Assembly: GCF_009429145.1 (NCBI RefSeq)
Contig: NZ_CP045481.1
Coordinates: 1 to 39,949 of the forward strand
Length of the DNA: 39,949 nt
Source of the DNA: Amycolatopsis sp. YIM 10
Lineage (GTDB): Bacteria; Actinomycetota; Actinomycetes; Mycobacteriales; Pseudonocardiaceae
Direction: 5' to 3'
A program made the position numbers and the translations under genes. Positions 22,252 through 28,260 of the stretch are shown piece by piece. The first letter of the stretch is position 1. Each line of letters begins with the position of its first letter. The notes under the pieces were generated by a model. The model searched no databases. It was not told the DNA's origin and saw nothing but the letters and a program-made list of their open reading frames with translations.

Positions 22252-22382
22252 CGCGGGCCTCCGTGGGAGCGCGGGGAGAGAGAGGACACAAGGGACGTGG
22301 ATGTCCGGGCGGGGTCGGAGCTCAAAAAACCGCAGGTCAGGGGCTTGTCCACTGTGGACGTGCGTTTGTGCAGGTCAGCGCG

Positions 22383-22410
22383 TTGCATGAGGCATTGCAT
22401 GATGATCATC
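22383..22410. repeat. TTGCATGA direct repeats and GATGATCATC palindrome
   Basis: TTGCATGA is repeated at 22383-22390 and 22395-22402 with a 12-bp period and runs into the self-complementary GATGATCATC at 22401-22410. It lies at the edge of the 154-bp gene-free gap (22252-22405) ahead of the small terminase gene and near the HNH gene. It is a candidate terminase binding or cos-related site. Nothing else is recognised in the gap. Confidence 0.4.
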
Positions 22411-22591
22411 GTGCACGCCTACGTGCCAGGGTGGTAGCCCTGCCCAGTACCCACCCATGCAGCAGCGCCCTGTGCAGCCCCCACCACATGGCCAGCCTTC
22501 GGTGCCACGGTGTGAGGTGGTGCCCGCACTCGACGCACCGCATCCACCTGGTGGTGGTCCACATGTGCTGATGTGCTGGTGCCCTGCTCAT
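22406..22591 (-). CDS. small basic protein with CxxC motif
   Basis: This 61-residue protein is rich in tryptophan, histidine and arginine, with MRCVECGHHL as a half zinc site. Its ATG overlaps the stop of the 34-residue gene before it as ATGA, and that gene overlaps the next in the same way, so three tiny genes are chained. The chain is the main support; composition alone would not prove it. Confidence 0.45.
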   Translation of the reverse strand: MSRAPAHQHMWTTTRWMRCVECGHHLTPWHRRLAMWWGLHRALLHGWVLGRATTLARRRAR

Positions 22592-22692
22592 CGTGGACAC
22601 CTGCACTGGCAGCGGCAGGTACACGCCGGTGGAGGCGGGGGTGGTGGTGCTGGCTGGCGCGGGGTCTGCCCCTGCATGCGCTGGTGGGTCAT
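22588..22692 (-). CDS. 34-residue proline- and cysteine-rich peptide
   Basis: The peptide begins MTHQRMQGQTPRQ, has a run of seven prolines after an alanine, and ends with ACTCRCQCRCPR, where cysteine alternates with other residues five times. The start is an ATGA overlap with the upstream gene and the stop is an ATGA overlap with the next. The Cys pattern suggests metal binding or a low-complexity translation artefact; the double coupling favours a real gene. Confidence 0.4.
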   Translation of the reverse strand: MTHQRMQGQTPRQPAPPPPPPPACTCRCQCRCPR

Positions 22693-22913
22693 GCGTCCAC
22701 CACGATGTCGTCGGGGTGCACGGTCTCCCGGGTGGGTTCCGGGGCCTTGCCCACAGACCGGCAGTAGAGCGCGTGCAGCTGCCCCGTGGGAGCCGGGTAC
22801 TCGACCACCGGGCAGCGGATCATCTCGAATCCGACGACCTTCGCGCGTCGGAGCACGCCGTCGCCCTGGTCCACGTCGACCAGCTCGCCGATCTCGGGGG
22901 TGTGCTCGGTCAT
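22689..22913 (-). CDS. small hypothetical protein, SH3-like beta barrel
   Basis: This 74-residue protein, PEIGELVDVDQGDGVLRRAKVVGFE (in part) and ending TVHPDDIVVDA, looks like a small SH3-like barrel, a fold frequent in phage regulatory mini-proteins. The ATG overlaps the stop of the preceding gene as ATGA; a GTG three codons earlier is possible. Function unknown. Confidence 0.6.
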   Translation of the reverse strand: MTEHTPEIGELVDVDQGDGVLRRAKVVGFEMIRCPVVEYPAPTGQLHALYCRSVGKAPEPTRETVHPDDIVVDA

Positions 22914-23086
22914 GGGCGCCACACTTCGTTCCCGTCCGAGTCGGTGATGTTGATCGTCCGGTAGTCCTTGTGCTCGCGGCTGAAGTCACCAGCTCCCAGG
23001 ATCAGTGCTTCGAACGAGTTCGAGATGACGCGCTCGGGCTGGCCGTTCAGCTCGTAGTGCAGTTCGTACGGCGGCTGGTCGGCCAT
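22910..23086 (-). CDS. small hypothetical protein
   Basis: This 58-residue protein begins MADQPPYELHYELNGQPER, ends DGNEVWRP, and is mostly predicted strand. GGAG lies 8 nt before the ATG. A GTG at 23095 is a possible earlier start overlapping the HNH gene. It belongs to the block of coupled genes between the HNH and terminase genes. No family recognised. Confidence 0.6.
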   Translation of the reverse strand: MADQPPYELHYELNGQPERVISNSFEALILGAGDFSREHKDYRTINITDSDGNEVWRP

Positions 23087-23088
23087 CG

Positions 23089-23367
23089 TCACCACTCCGT
23101 CATGGGTCGGGGTTCGGGGTCAGGCTGATTGTTGGGGTCACCAACGTCCATATTGCACTTCCGGTGCGCCGCCTGGAGCCACGCCGGATCGTCGCCGTAC
23201 TTCTTGCCGCGGATGTGGTGCACCGACGCGGACATCGGGTGCGGGTGCTCCAGCAGCGGGTCGATGGCGAAGCCGCACAGCCCGCAGATCCAGCGGTCCC
23301 GGTTGAGGACGAACAGGCGGGTCCGGCGCCACGCCCGCGTGGAGCCTCCGGCCCAGGCCTCGCTCAT
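23089..23367 (-). CDS. HNH endonuclease
   Basis: This is a 92-residue protein. RDRWICGLCGFAI provides a CxxC zinc pair, SASVHHIRGKKYGDD contains the first catalytic histidines, and LQAAHRKCNMDVGD the last, a complete HNH core. HNH proteins next to terminase genes in long-tailed phages are known to cooperate with terminase in cutting the packaging site, so that role is likely here. The ATG overlaps the upstream stop as ATGA. Confidence 0.88.
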   Translation of the reverse strand: MSEAWAGGSTRAWRRTRLFVLNRDRWICGLCGFAIDPLLEHPHPMSASVHHIRGKKYGDDPAWLQAAHRKCNMDVGDPNNQPDPEPRPMTEW

Positions 23368-23678
23368 CGGTCGGTTCGCGCCGGGCGTCCGCGTCGTCCC
23401 TCGACCCACCGGCGCAGCCTGGTTACCTGTGCCTCGGTGTGGTGGCTGCATTTCGCGGCGCATGGCCAGCTCTGGCCGCAGACGGCGCACTCGATGACCA
23501 CCGGGTGGTAGTGCAGGCAGCACAGTTCCGGCTCGGAGCAGTAGATGTAGCGGGGCCGGTGCGGCTGGTCTCCCTTGATGATGGGGCGCGCTCGCCACTG
23601 CGCCTCCACCGCAGCCTCCAGTTCGGCACGGCGTGCTCGCAGGTCGGCCCACCACTCGCCGAGGGTCGGTTCCGTCAC
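23364..23678 (-). CDS. zinc-binding hypothetical protein
   Basis: This 104-residue protein starts with a helix (LGEWWADLRARRAELEAAVEAQW, in part) and then carries a dense set of cysteines and histidines: LCCLHYHP, IECAVCGQSWPCAAKCSHH. At least one, perhaps two, zinc sites are expected. A basic tail (RRWVEGRRGRPARTDR) could contact nucleic acid. It begins with GTG in a GTGA overlap. Confidence 0.65.
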   Translation of the reverse strand: MTEPTLGEWWADLRARRAELEAAVEAQWRARPIIKGDQPHRPRYIYCSEPELCCLHYHPVVIECAVCGQSWPCAAKCSHHTEAQVTRLRRWVEGRRGRPARTDR

Positions 23679-24091
23679 GACCACCACTCTTCCCCGTCCT
23701 CGTCGTCGTCGAGGACGGTTCCACAGTGGATGCACAGGCCGGAGTTGTCCGGGTCGGCGTGGCCGTCGGCCGCGCACACCCAGTTGCGCAGGCCTGGGGG
23801 CGGTTCGCCGCGCGAGACGCCGCGCGGCGGCAGGGCCGGGTTCTGGCCGTGCTCCAGGATGATGTCCCAACGTTCGGCGCGGGTCAGCTCGTACCACTCC
23901 TTCCCGGCCACCGAGCGTTCGTTGTGGACTCGCCGGGTGACCCGTCTGCCCGCGGCGAAGCCGCGCCAGTAGGCGGGTGAGGTCTCGCTGCCGGGGCTGC
24001 TGGTGGCGTTCTGGTAGACGGACTCCCAGCCCGCCGCGACGCCCCGCGCCCACTGGGCGGCGTGGTCGTCCTCGATCAGGATCTCGATCAC
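23675..24091 (-). CDS. hypothetical protein with C-terminal zinc ribbon
   Basis: This 138-residue protein has an N-terminal helical part (HAAQWARGVAAGWESVYQN, YWRGFAAGRRVTRRVHNE), then WVCAADGHADPDNSGLCIHCG, a C-x13-C-x2-C arrangement likely to bind zinc, and an acidic tail. It is coupled at both ends by GTGA overlaps. Unknown role. Confidence 0.65.
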   Translation of the reverse strand: MIEILIEDDHAAQWARGVAAGWESVYQNATSSPGSETSPAYWRGFAAGRRVTRRVHNERSVAGKEWYELTRAERWDIILEHGQNPALPPRGVSRGEPPPGLRNWVCAADGHADPDNSGLCIHCGTVLDDDEDGEEWWS

Positions 24092-24555
24092 GGGCGCCAC
24101 TCCTCGCGGTAGTCCGGGTGGCCGGCATACGGCAGGGCGAGCAGGCGGACGGTCGGGCAAGGCGCCTCGACGTCGCCGTCCGGCGAGTACTCCGACTCGC
24201 TGCACACCTTGCAGACCTCGACCTCGCACGCCTCCTGATCCGGCCACCAGATCGAGATGCGCGACGCGTGCAGCTCAATGATCCGCTGCTTCGCCTCCAG
24301 CTCGTCGAGTGCCCGTTTCGGGTCCCACCGGATGATGTGCTCACCCTCGGCCAGCCAGGTCTCGGCGCGGGGAATCAGCTGGCGCGAGGAAGTGCCGTTC
24401 TCGGACGAGATCGTCCGCGTGCCGCCCTGCCACCGCCAGCGCGGTAGCGGGGCGCCGCCCTTCGCGCGGGCCAGGGCGTTGACGCCCAGGGGCTTGCGAG
24501 CCGCTTCCGCGTCGTCGGCGACGCGGGCTCGCAGGAACTCGATCAAGTCGTTCAC
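24088..24555 (-). CDS. DUF6221-like protein
   Basis: This 155-residue protein opens MNDLIEFLRARVADDAEAARK, the start pattern I associate with DUF6221, a family widespread in actinobacteria and their phages and without known function. The second half has AEGEHIIRWDPKRALDELEAKQRIIE (in part) and a cysteine cluster (EACEVEVCKVCSESE) preceding LALPYAGHPDYREEW, also typical. It starts with GTG 9 nt after AAGGAG. Paralogues are often found in several copies in a genome. Confidence 0.75.
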   Translation of the reverse strand: MNDLIEFLRARVADDAEAARKPLGVNALARAKGGAPLPRWRWQGGTRTISSENGTSSRQLIPRAETWLAEGEHIIRWDPKRALDELEAKQRIIELHASRISIWWPDQEACEVEVCKVCSESEYSPDGDVEAPCPTVRLLALPYAGHPDYREEWRP

Positions 24556-24579
24556 GCGCTCGTTGTCTCCTTGGGGTGG

Positions 24580-24837
24580 TCAGAACGGGGGCTCGTCGTG
24601 GAGCCGCGGCGGGCTGGCGGGTTCGGTCGGGATGGCCCACGGGTCGAAGGTCACCGGCGGCTGATCGCGGCGGATGCCGAGCAGTGCCCGGCCGTACCGG
24701 TCCTGCCATTTCGCGCGCCAGGCCTGGAACCGGGTGGGGTGGCATTCGCGGCAGCCGCCGTCGTTGCAGGCGTGGCAGTAGGGCTCTTCCTGGCACCTGC
24801 CGGTTGGTTCGTCGTCGTAGTCGTCGATGTCGGTCAC
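24580..24837 (-). CDS. cysteine-rich small protein
   Basis: This is an 85-residue protein. A compact block GRCQEEPYCHACNDGGCRECH gives CxxxxxC, CxxC and CxxC spacings fit for one or two zinc ions; the remainder (FQAWRAKWQDRYGRALLG) is basic and helical. It overlaps the upstream gene as GTGA. Function unknown; nucleic acid binding is plausible. Confidence 0.6.
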   Translation of the reverse strand: MTDIDDYDDEPTGRCQEEPYCHACNDGGCRECHPTRFQAWRAKWQDRYGRALLGIRRDQPPVTFDPWAIPTEPASPPRLHDEPPF

Positions 24838-25088
24838 GGCTGGTCCTTCGGGGTCGGCGCGTTCTTCGCACGGCGGGCGGCTTCGAGGGCCGGGTACACG
24901 TTGCGGCGGTCGATGTTGGCCGCGGCGCCGAGCTGCTCGCCGGTGGCGCCCGCTTCCTTCGCGACGAGTAGCGCCTGGTCGCGCTCGGCGCGCAGCCGCT
25001 CCACCTCGGCCTCGGCGTCGGCGAGGCGGCCGGCCACTTCGCGGACGGCGTCGAGTTCGGGCGGCGGCGGGGTTGGCTTGCGCGGCAT
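24834..25088 (-). CDS. helical protein with possible HTH
   Basis: This 84-residue protein has a central coiled-coil-like helix (AGRLADAEAEVERLRAERDQALL, in part), followed by GATGEQLGAAANIDRRNVYPALEAARR, which has the spacing of a helix-turn-helix (TGEQLGAAANIDRRNVY). It may bind DNA as a dimer. A structured leader with a conserved loop (25109-25154) lies directly upstream, so it is likely under special control. Confidence 0.65.
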   Translation of the reverse strand: MPRKPTPPPPELDAVREVAGRLADAEAEVERLRAERDQALLVAKEAGATGEQLGAAANIDRRNVYPALEAARRAKNAPTPKDQP

Positions 25089-25108
25089 GGGGTCGTATCC
25101 TCTCCGGT

Positions 25109-25154
25109 GGAGTTTCCTTCCGACCCCGGCTGGCGAAGCAGCGCCGCCGGGGTC
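25109..25154 (-). promoter_or_regulatory. structured leader element, copy A
   Basis: The outer stem GACCCCGGC (25122-25130) with GCCGGGGTC (25146-25154) continues, after one bulged T, into GGCG/CGCC and closes on the 6-nt loop AAGCAG (CTGCTT in minus-strand RNA). Downstream on the RNA follows GAAGGAAACTCC (25120-25109). Copy B at 25589-25657 has the same loop and the same 12-mer. On the plus strand the stem is followed by TTTT, so it may also stop antisense transcription. Confidence 0.6.
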
Positions 25155-25170
25155 TTTTCGTGGGTAGAGG

Positions 25171-25203
25171 CCGGGGGCGGCGCCTGGCTGGCACCGCCCC
25201 CGG
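25171..25203 (-). terminator. hairpin between two early genes
   Basis: CCGGGGGCGG and CCGCCCCCGG make a 10-bp perfect stem, 7 nt after the stop of the minus-strand gene at 25210. It probably terminates or attenuates that transcript ahead of leader copy A; no U-tract on the minus strand. Confidence 0.5.
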
Positions 25204-25209
25204 TTTCAG

Positions 25210-25587
25210 TTATCCGATGATCGAGCCCAGCGTCCGGGCGTCAAGCCGTCCGCGAACGAAACGGACCTGGCATCCGAACTTGAACCGGGTGTCAGCGGCG
25301 TTGGTGATGCCCCGCCAGTTGTAGCGGTCCGCCACCTTGGTCACGCGGGCACGGATGCCCTGCGCGACGTAGTGCTCGAACTCGCGCTGGTCCTGGATGT
25401 GGGCCTGGACGGTGATCGTGTTGCCGTTCACCGCCACCACCAGGATCACCGTGGACGGGAGCAGACCTTCCTCCTGGTCGAGCTTGAGGTCTTCCAGGAT
25501 GCGACCGGCGATCCGGTACAGGCCCTCCCCTGCGCTCTCGTGGTAGCGCACGCCGTAGAAACGGCCGTCCGGGTAGTCCTCCGTCAT
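25210..25587 (-). CDS. first gene of leftward transcript, LPD29-like
   Basis: This 125-residue protein has the segment LYRIAGRILEDLKLDQEEGLLPS followed by VILVVAVNGNTITVQAHIQD (each in part), which resembles the small domain called LPD29 that occurs in actinobacterial mobile elements; the match is from memory and uncertain. No catalytic residues stand out. It is the first gene after the strong promoter at 25678 and its ATG follows GGAAGG in leader copy B, so it should be made early and at high level. Confidence 0.65.
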   Translation of the reverse strand: MTEDYPDGRFYGVRYHESAGEGLYRIAGRILEDLKLDQEEGLLPSTVILVVAVNGNTITVQAHIQDQREFEHYVAQGIRARVTKVADRYNWRGITNAADTRFKFGCQVRFVRGRLDARTLGSIIG

Positions 25588-25588
25588 C

Positions 25589-25657
25589 GGAGTTTCCTTC
25601 CTCTATGGAGTTAGCCCCGTGTGGAACCGGGTGAAGCAGCACCCGGGCTCCGGGGCT
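25589..25657 (-). promoter_or_regulatory. structured leader element, copy B
   Basis: The outer stem is AGCCCCG (25613-25619) with CGGGGCT (25651-25657); the inner perfect stem CCGGGTG (25627-25633) with CACCCGG (25640-25646) closes on AAGCAG (25634-25639), the same loop as copy A. GAAGGAAACTCC (25600-25589, minus strand) follows and includes the ribosome binding site of the gene starting at 25587. It lies in the 5' leader of the transcript from the promoter at 25678. Confidence 0.65.
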
Positions 25658-25677
25658 TGTCCCTGCGGGACCCCTTA

Positions 25678-25706
25678 ATTATGTGATGCCGCATCACACT
25701 TTGCAA
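25678..25706 (-). promoter_or_regulatory. leftward early promoter with operator in spacer
   Basis: On the minus strand, TTGCAA (-35, 25706-25701) and CATAAT (-10, 25683-25678) are 17 bp apart. The palindrome TGTGATGCCGCATCACA (25682-25698 as read on plus) fills the spacer. A repressor bound there would block RNA polymerase. It should drive the gene at 25210, then the HNH and possibly the late genes. Confidence 0.75.
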
Positions 25707-25715
25707 GGGGGTTTC

Positions 25716-25733
25716 TGTGCTGTGCACATCACA
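25716..25733. promoter_or_regulatory. second, imperfect operator palindrome
   Basis: TGTGCTGT and ACATCACA flank GC and pair at 7 of 8 positions, sharing the TGTG ... CATCACA ends of the palindrome at 25682. The centres are about 34-35 bp apart, so two dimers could bind cooperatively on similar faces of the helix. Confidence 0.5.
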
Positions 25734-25739
25734 CTATGG

Positions 25740-26171
25740 TCACGCGGGCGAACCACCCAGCTCGCGGGCCTTCTCGGCCGCCAGCTCGGCCGCGCGCTCC
25801 GCGGTCGCGGCGAAGGCCTCCAGGTGCTGCCGGTTCTCGCCGTGCACCGCGCGGTTCAGCTCCGCAGCTTCCTCGTCGACGTGCACGCGTTCGGCCGGCA
25901 TGTCGGCGGTGTCGATCACGATCCGGGACGCGCCCGCGAGCTTCTGCGGCTCGTCGAGGTCGAACCCTGCTCCCGGGGTGACCGTCGCCCGGCACCGCCA
26001 CACGTGCGCCACGAACGCGGTGCCAGGCTTGACCTCCGTGACCGGCGCGAGCGCGTGCCCGGGTCCCAGTGCCTCGGCGAGCTTGGCCGCTTCGCCGGGA
26101 TCGGACCAGGCGCCGACCAGTTCGGGCGCGGTGCCGCCGGTGCGCACGATCACCCAGAGTTCGTCCGTCAT
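25740..26171 (-). CDS. hypothetical protein
   Basis: This 143-residue protein opens MTDELWVIVRTGGTAPELVGAW (in part) with alternating strands and helices, and ends in a long alanine- and glutamate-rich helix (LEAFAATAERAAELAAEKARELG, in part). It is the last gene before the early promoter region at 25.7 kb, and overlaps the tiny membrane-protein gene by one base. No family recognised. Confidence 0.65.
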   Translation of the reverse strand: MTDELWVIVRTGGTAPELVGAWSDPGEAAKLAEALGPGHALAPVTEVKPGTAFVAHVWRCRATVTPGAGFDLDEPQKLAGASRIVIDTADMPAERVHVDEEAAELNRAVHGENRQHLEAFAATAERAAELAAEKARELGGSPA

Positions 26172-26302
26172 CAGCTCATCCTCCGTCGGCAGCCGGGTCG
26201 TCGCTCATCGTGCCCCAGGCGGAGCGTGATGTAGACCAGGTACGGCGGGGTGGTGATCCACCAGGACCGGACGGTCCACCAGGCCCAGCGCAGGCGGGTC
26301 AC
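26171..26302 (-). CDS. tiny membrane protein with WWITTPPYL motif, phage copy
   Basis: This 43-residue protein has the core SWWITTPPYLVYITLRL, nearly identical to the core of the 31-residue protein encoded at 373-468 on the other strand. Two short tails differ. It starts with GTG in a GTGA overlap with the gene before it and ends on the first base of the next. Conservation across two contexts argues for a real function at the membrane, but I know of none. Confidence 0.65.
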   Translation of the reverse strand: MTRLRWAWWTVRSWWITTPPYLVYITLRLGHDERRPGCRRRMS

Positions 26303-26829
26303 GATCTCGCCAGACGGGCGGGCGGGGTCCAGCCGAGCTTGAGCAGCGCGGCGTGGGTGGCGTCGTCGACGCCGATGTCGGCCAGGTCGCTGTCGAGGTA
26401 GATGACGCCGGGGATCATCCGGAGTGTGACCTCGGGGGGCCCGGTCGGGTGGAGGCTGACGTCCGCGTCCACCACGGTGTTGGCGATGTTGAGGTCGTCG
26501 ACGAACAGCGCGGTGCGGTCGTTCTCCCGGTGGATGCGGACCGAGCGGCGGACGCTGGAGGGCGGCCGGGTGTCGGGCAGGGGCGGCATGGTCGGGTCGG
26601 GCACTTCGGGACTCCTTGGTTGTGGGGACTTCTCGTCTTGCGACGCGAGTTCAGGCCCGTAGACCGCGGCGGCCTGGTCGACGCCAGCGCATGACGCGCC
26701 GCGGTAGTGGCTGCGGTAGATCGTCCTGTGCTGACCTATCACCCCGCCGAGACGGAGGTGACGGAGTTCGCCGCACACGGGGCAGATCCCTCGCGGGACC
26801 GGCCCCGTGCGGCGGCCGCGGGTGGTCAC
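26299..26829 (-). CDS. two-part protein: zinc ribbon plus strand-rich domain
   Basis: This 176-residue protein starts with GTG in a GTGA overlap. The N-terminal part has RGICPVCGELRHLRL and a later cysteine (RGASCAGVD), a phage-type zinc ribbon; the C-terminal ~100 residues (NIANTVVDADVSLHPTG, IPGVIYLDSDLADIGVDD) are a separate strand-rich domain. An internal in-frame GTG at 26604 with AAGGAG 7 nt upstream may allow the C-terminal domain (101 residues) to be made alone. Two separate short genes in other phages may be fused here. Confidence 0.6.
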   Translation of the reverse strand: MTTRGRRTGPVPRGICPVCGELRHLRLGGVIGQHRTIYRSHYRGASCAGVDQAAAVYGPELASQDEKSPQPRSPEVPDPTMPPLPDTRPPSSVRRSVRIHRENDRTALFVDDLNIANTVVDADVSLHPTGPPEVTLRMIPGVIYLDSDLADIGVDDATHAALLKLGWTPPARLARS

Positions 26830-27077
26830 GGCTCCCTGCCTTCCGGTGGGGTGTAGCACTGGCAGTGCGGGCGGATGCGGCGCTTCGGGCAGGTGTCCTC
26901 GTGGCGGGCGGCCTCGGCGTCGACGTCGTGCTCTGTCGGGACGGTCAGGTGGTAGGTGCCTGCGGGCAGGGTGGTCGGGTCGGTACCGGGTTCGGGCGGG
27001 TCGATGTCGAATCGAGCGCAGGGGCAGCCATCGCCGTCCCAGTACGGGCACAGCTCGGCGTTGCAGCGGGCGGTCAC
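26826..27077 (-). CDS. cysteine-rich small protein
   Basis: This is an 83-residue protein. CNAELCPYWDGDGCPCARF near the start and CPKRRIRPHCQCYTPP near the end hold seven cysteines in pairs, so two metal sites are likely. Starts and stops are GTGA overlaps with both neighbours. No known family. Confidence 0.6.
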   Translation of the reverse strand: MTARCNAELCPYWDGDGCPCARFDIDPPEPGTDPTTLPAGTYHLTVPTEHDVDAEAARHEDTCPKRRIRPHCQCYTPPEGREP

Positions 27078-27301
27078 AGCTCGAACTCCGGCAGCAGCCC
27101 GGCGTCACGCAGGATGTGCGCGGCCACCTGGTGCTCGTCGGGCAGCGGCTCCAGGCCGTCGACCCATTCGTCCGAGGGCTTGACGTAGCCGAGTCGGCCG
27201 GCGAGGTGCAGGGCCAGGACCTCGACGCCCGGCCCCGTGACCTCGACGACGGTGTACCCGGCCTGCTCCACAGCCTGCTTGATCGCGTCGGTGTGGCTCA
27301 T
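27074..27301 (-). CDS. small hypothetical protein
   Basis: This 75-residue, acidic helical protein (MSHTDAIKQAVEQAGYTVVEV in part, then VEVLALHLAGRLGYVKPSDEW) has a start at ATG 4 nt after the preceding stop. It has the look of a small phage regulatory or anti-host protein, but nothing specific can be read. Confidence 0.6.
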   Translation of the reverse strand: MSHTDAIKQAVEQAGYTVVEVTGPGVEVLALHLAGRLGYVKPSDEWVDGLEPLPDEHQVAAHILRDAGLLPEFEL

Positions 27302-27304
27302 CGG

Positions 27305-27766
27305 TCACGCCCCCTCGGAGACCACAGGACCGGGAACGTCCGGGTCAGGCTCGACGCCCTGGCAGATCGCGCACCACAGCGGGCGCTTGTCGTGGCGGCA
27401 CCGGTCGTGGACGCGGTTCGCCAGCTCCCCGATCACGCCGGCCAGATGGCCGCGCAGGGCTTCGCGGTCGGCGGTCGCCTCCTCCAGCTCGCGCCGCAGG
27501 CTGGCGACGTGATCCTGGAAGGCGGCGCGCGCGCAGGCCAGCTCCTCGGGCACCCGCGCCAACGCCACCAGGTCCCGGGCATACAGCGGCTGCTCGGTGG
27601 TGGGCACGGCGAACAGTCCGGAGATCCGTTCGACCGGGATGCGTCCGTCGCCCCACCACTCGACCACGGAGACCACTCGCTCAGCAGCGCGAGCCGGGTC
27701 TGGCAGCTCGCCGGGTATCTCGTCCTCGTCGATGCCGTCGGGCTGGCCGGGCAGTTCGTCGGTCAC
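27305..27766 (-). CDS. helical protein with CxxC pair
   Basis: This 153-residue protein has an acidic N-terminus, a long helix (ACARAAFQDHVASLRRELEEATADREALRGHLAG, in parts) that is probably a coiled coil, and a C-terminal RCRHDKRPLWCAICQG with HxxxxxxCxxC spacing for zinc. It starts with GTG preceded by GAAAGGACTCC, which resembles but does not match the leader 12-mer. Role unknown. Confidence 0.6.
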   Translation of the reverse strand: MTDELPGQPDGIDEDEIPGELPDPARAAERVVSVVEWWGDGRIPVERISGLFAVPTTEQPLYARDLVALARVPEELACARAAFQDHVASLRRELEEATADREALRGHLAGVIGELANRVHDRCRHDKRPLWCAICQGVEPDPDVPGPVVSEGA

Positions 27767-27787
27767 AGGGGAGTCCTTTCGGGACGG

Positions 27788-28054
27788 TCAGCCGAAGAGG
27801 CGGCGCAGCAGCTTGGCGAGCCAGCCGCGTTCGGTCGGGTCGGTGGTGTGCTCGGCGCTGGCGTCGACGGCGGGCTGTGCGAGCACCAGCTGGTGCTCGA
27901 CGGTCAGCGGGCGCACGGTGCTCGGGGTCACCGGCGCGGGCTCCAGGCGCTCGCCGCCGAGGTCGGCGCGGCGGCACTCGTCGGAGCAGTGGTGGCGGTT
28001 GAGCCAGGTGAAGACGATCTCGGTGCAGCCGCGGCGGGCGCAGGTGGCGGGCAT
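27788..28054 (-). CDS. MYND- or ZZ-like zinc-finger mini-protein
   Basis: This is an 88-residue protein. The start MPATCARRGCTEIVFTWLNRHHCSDECRR (in parts) has paired C-x4-C and C-x3-C with histidines, as in small treble-clef fingers often found in actinobacterial phages. The tail ends ERGWLAKLLRRLFG, an amphipathic basic helix. It overlaps the gene that starts at 28260 by up to 127 nt. Confidence 0.6.
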   Translation of the reverse strand: MPATCARRGCTEIVFTWLNRHHCSDECRRADLGGERLEPAPVTPSTVRPLTVEHQLVLAQPAVDASAEHTTDPTERGWLAKLLRRLFG

Positions 28055-28260
28055 GGGCTCGGGTCCTGTTCGAGTCGGAGGGGGTGCGGCGGGCAGTCGA
28101 CGCGTTTGCCGCGGCTGGGCTTGGTGCAGCTCTGGCCGATCGCGGCGCCGCAGTGCGGGCACTTGCGCAGCAGCGGGTTGGTCTCGATCCGGCCGCGCTC
28201 GACGCCGGTGCGCGTCCAGCGCCACAGGCCGTGCGGACCGTGGACGGCTCGGCGGGTCAC
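27928..28260 (-). CDS. zinc-ribbon mini-protein with low-complexity tail
   Basis: This 110-residue protein has RKCPHCGAAIGQSCTKPSRGKRVDC at about residues 32-57 (seen in parts), a short phage zinc ribbon. After about residue 70 the sequence becomes alanine, serine and proline-rich where the frame lies over the next gene, which suggests the tail is only carried along by the overlap. GTG start in a GTGA overlap with the replication gene. Confidence 0.5.
   Translation of the reverse strand: MTRRAVHGPHGLWRWTRTGVERGRIETNPLLRKCPHCGAAIGQSCTKPSRGKRVDCPPHPLRLEQDPSPCPPPAPAAAAPRSSSPGSTATTAPTSAAAPTSAASAWSPRR

Noticed and set aside
22347..22359. GTCCAC-T-GTGGAC palindrome, with a related GTGGAC-T-GTCCAC at 28694
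   Set aside because: The hexamers are common in this base composition and the contexts of the two sites differ (an intergenic gap versus inside a gene), so a shared function is not supported.
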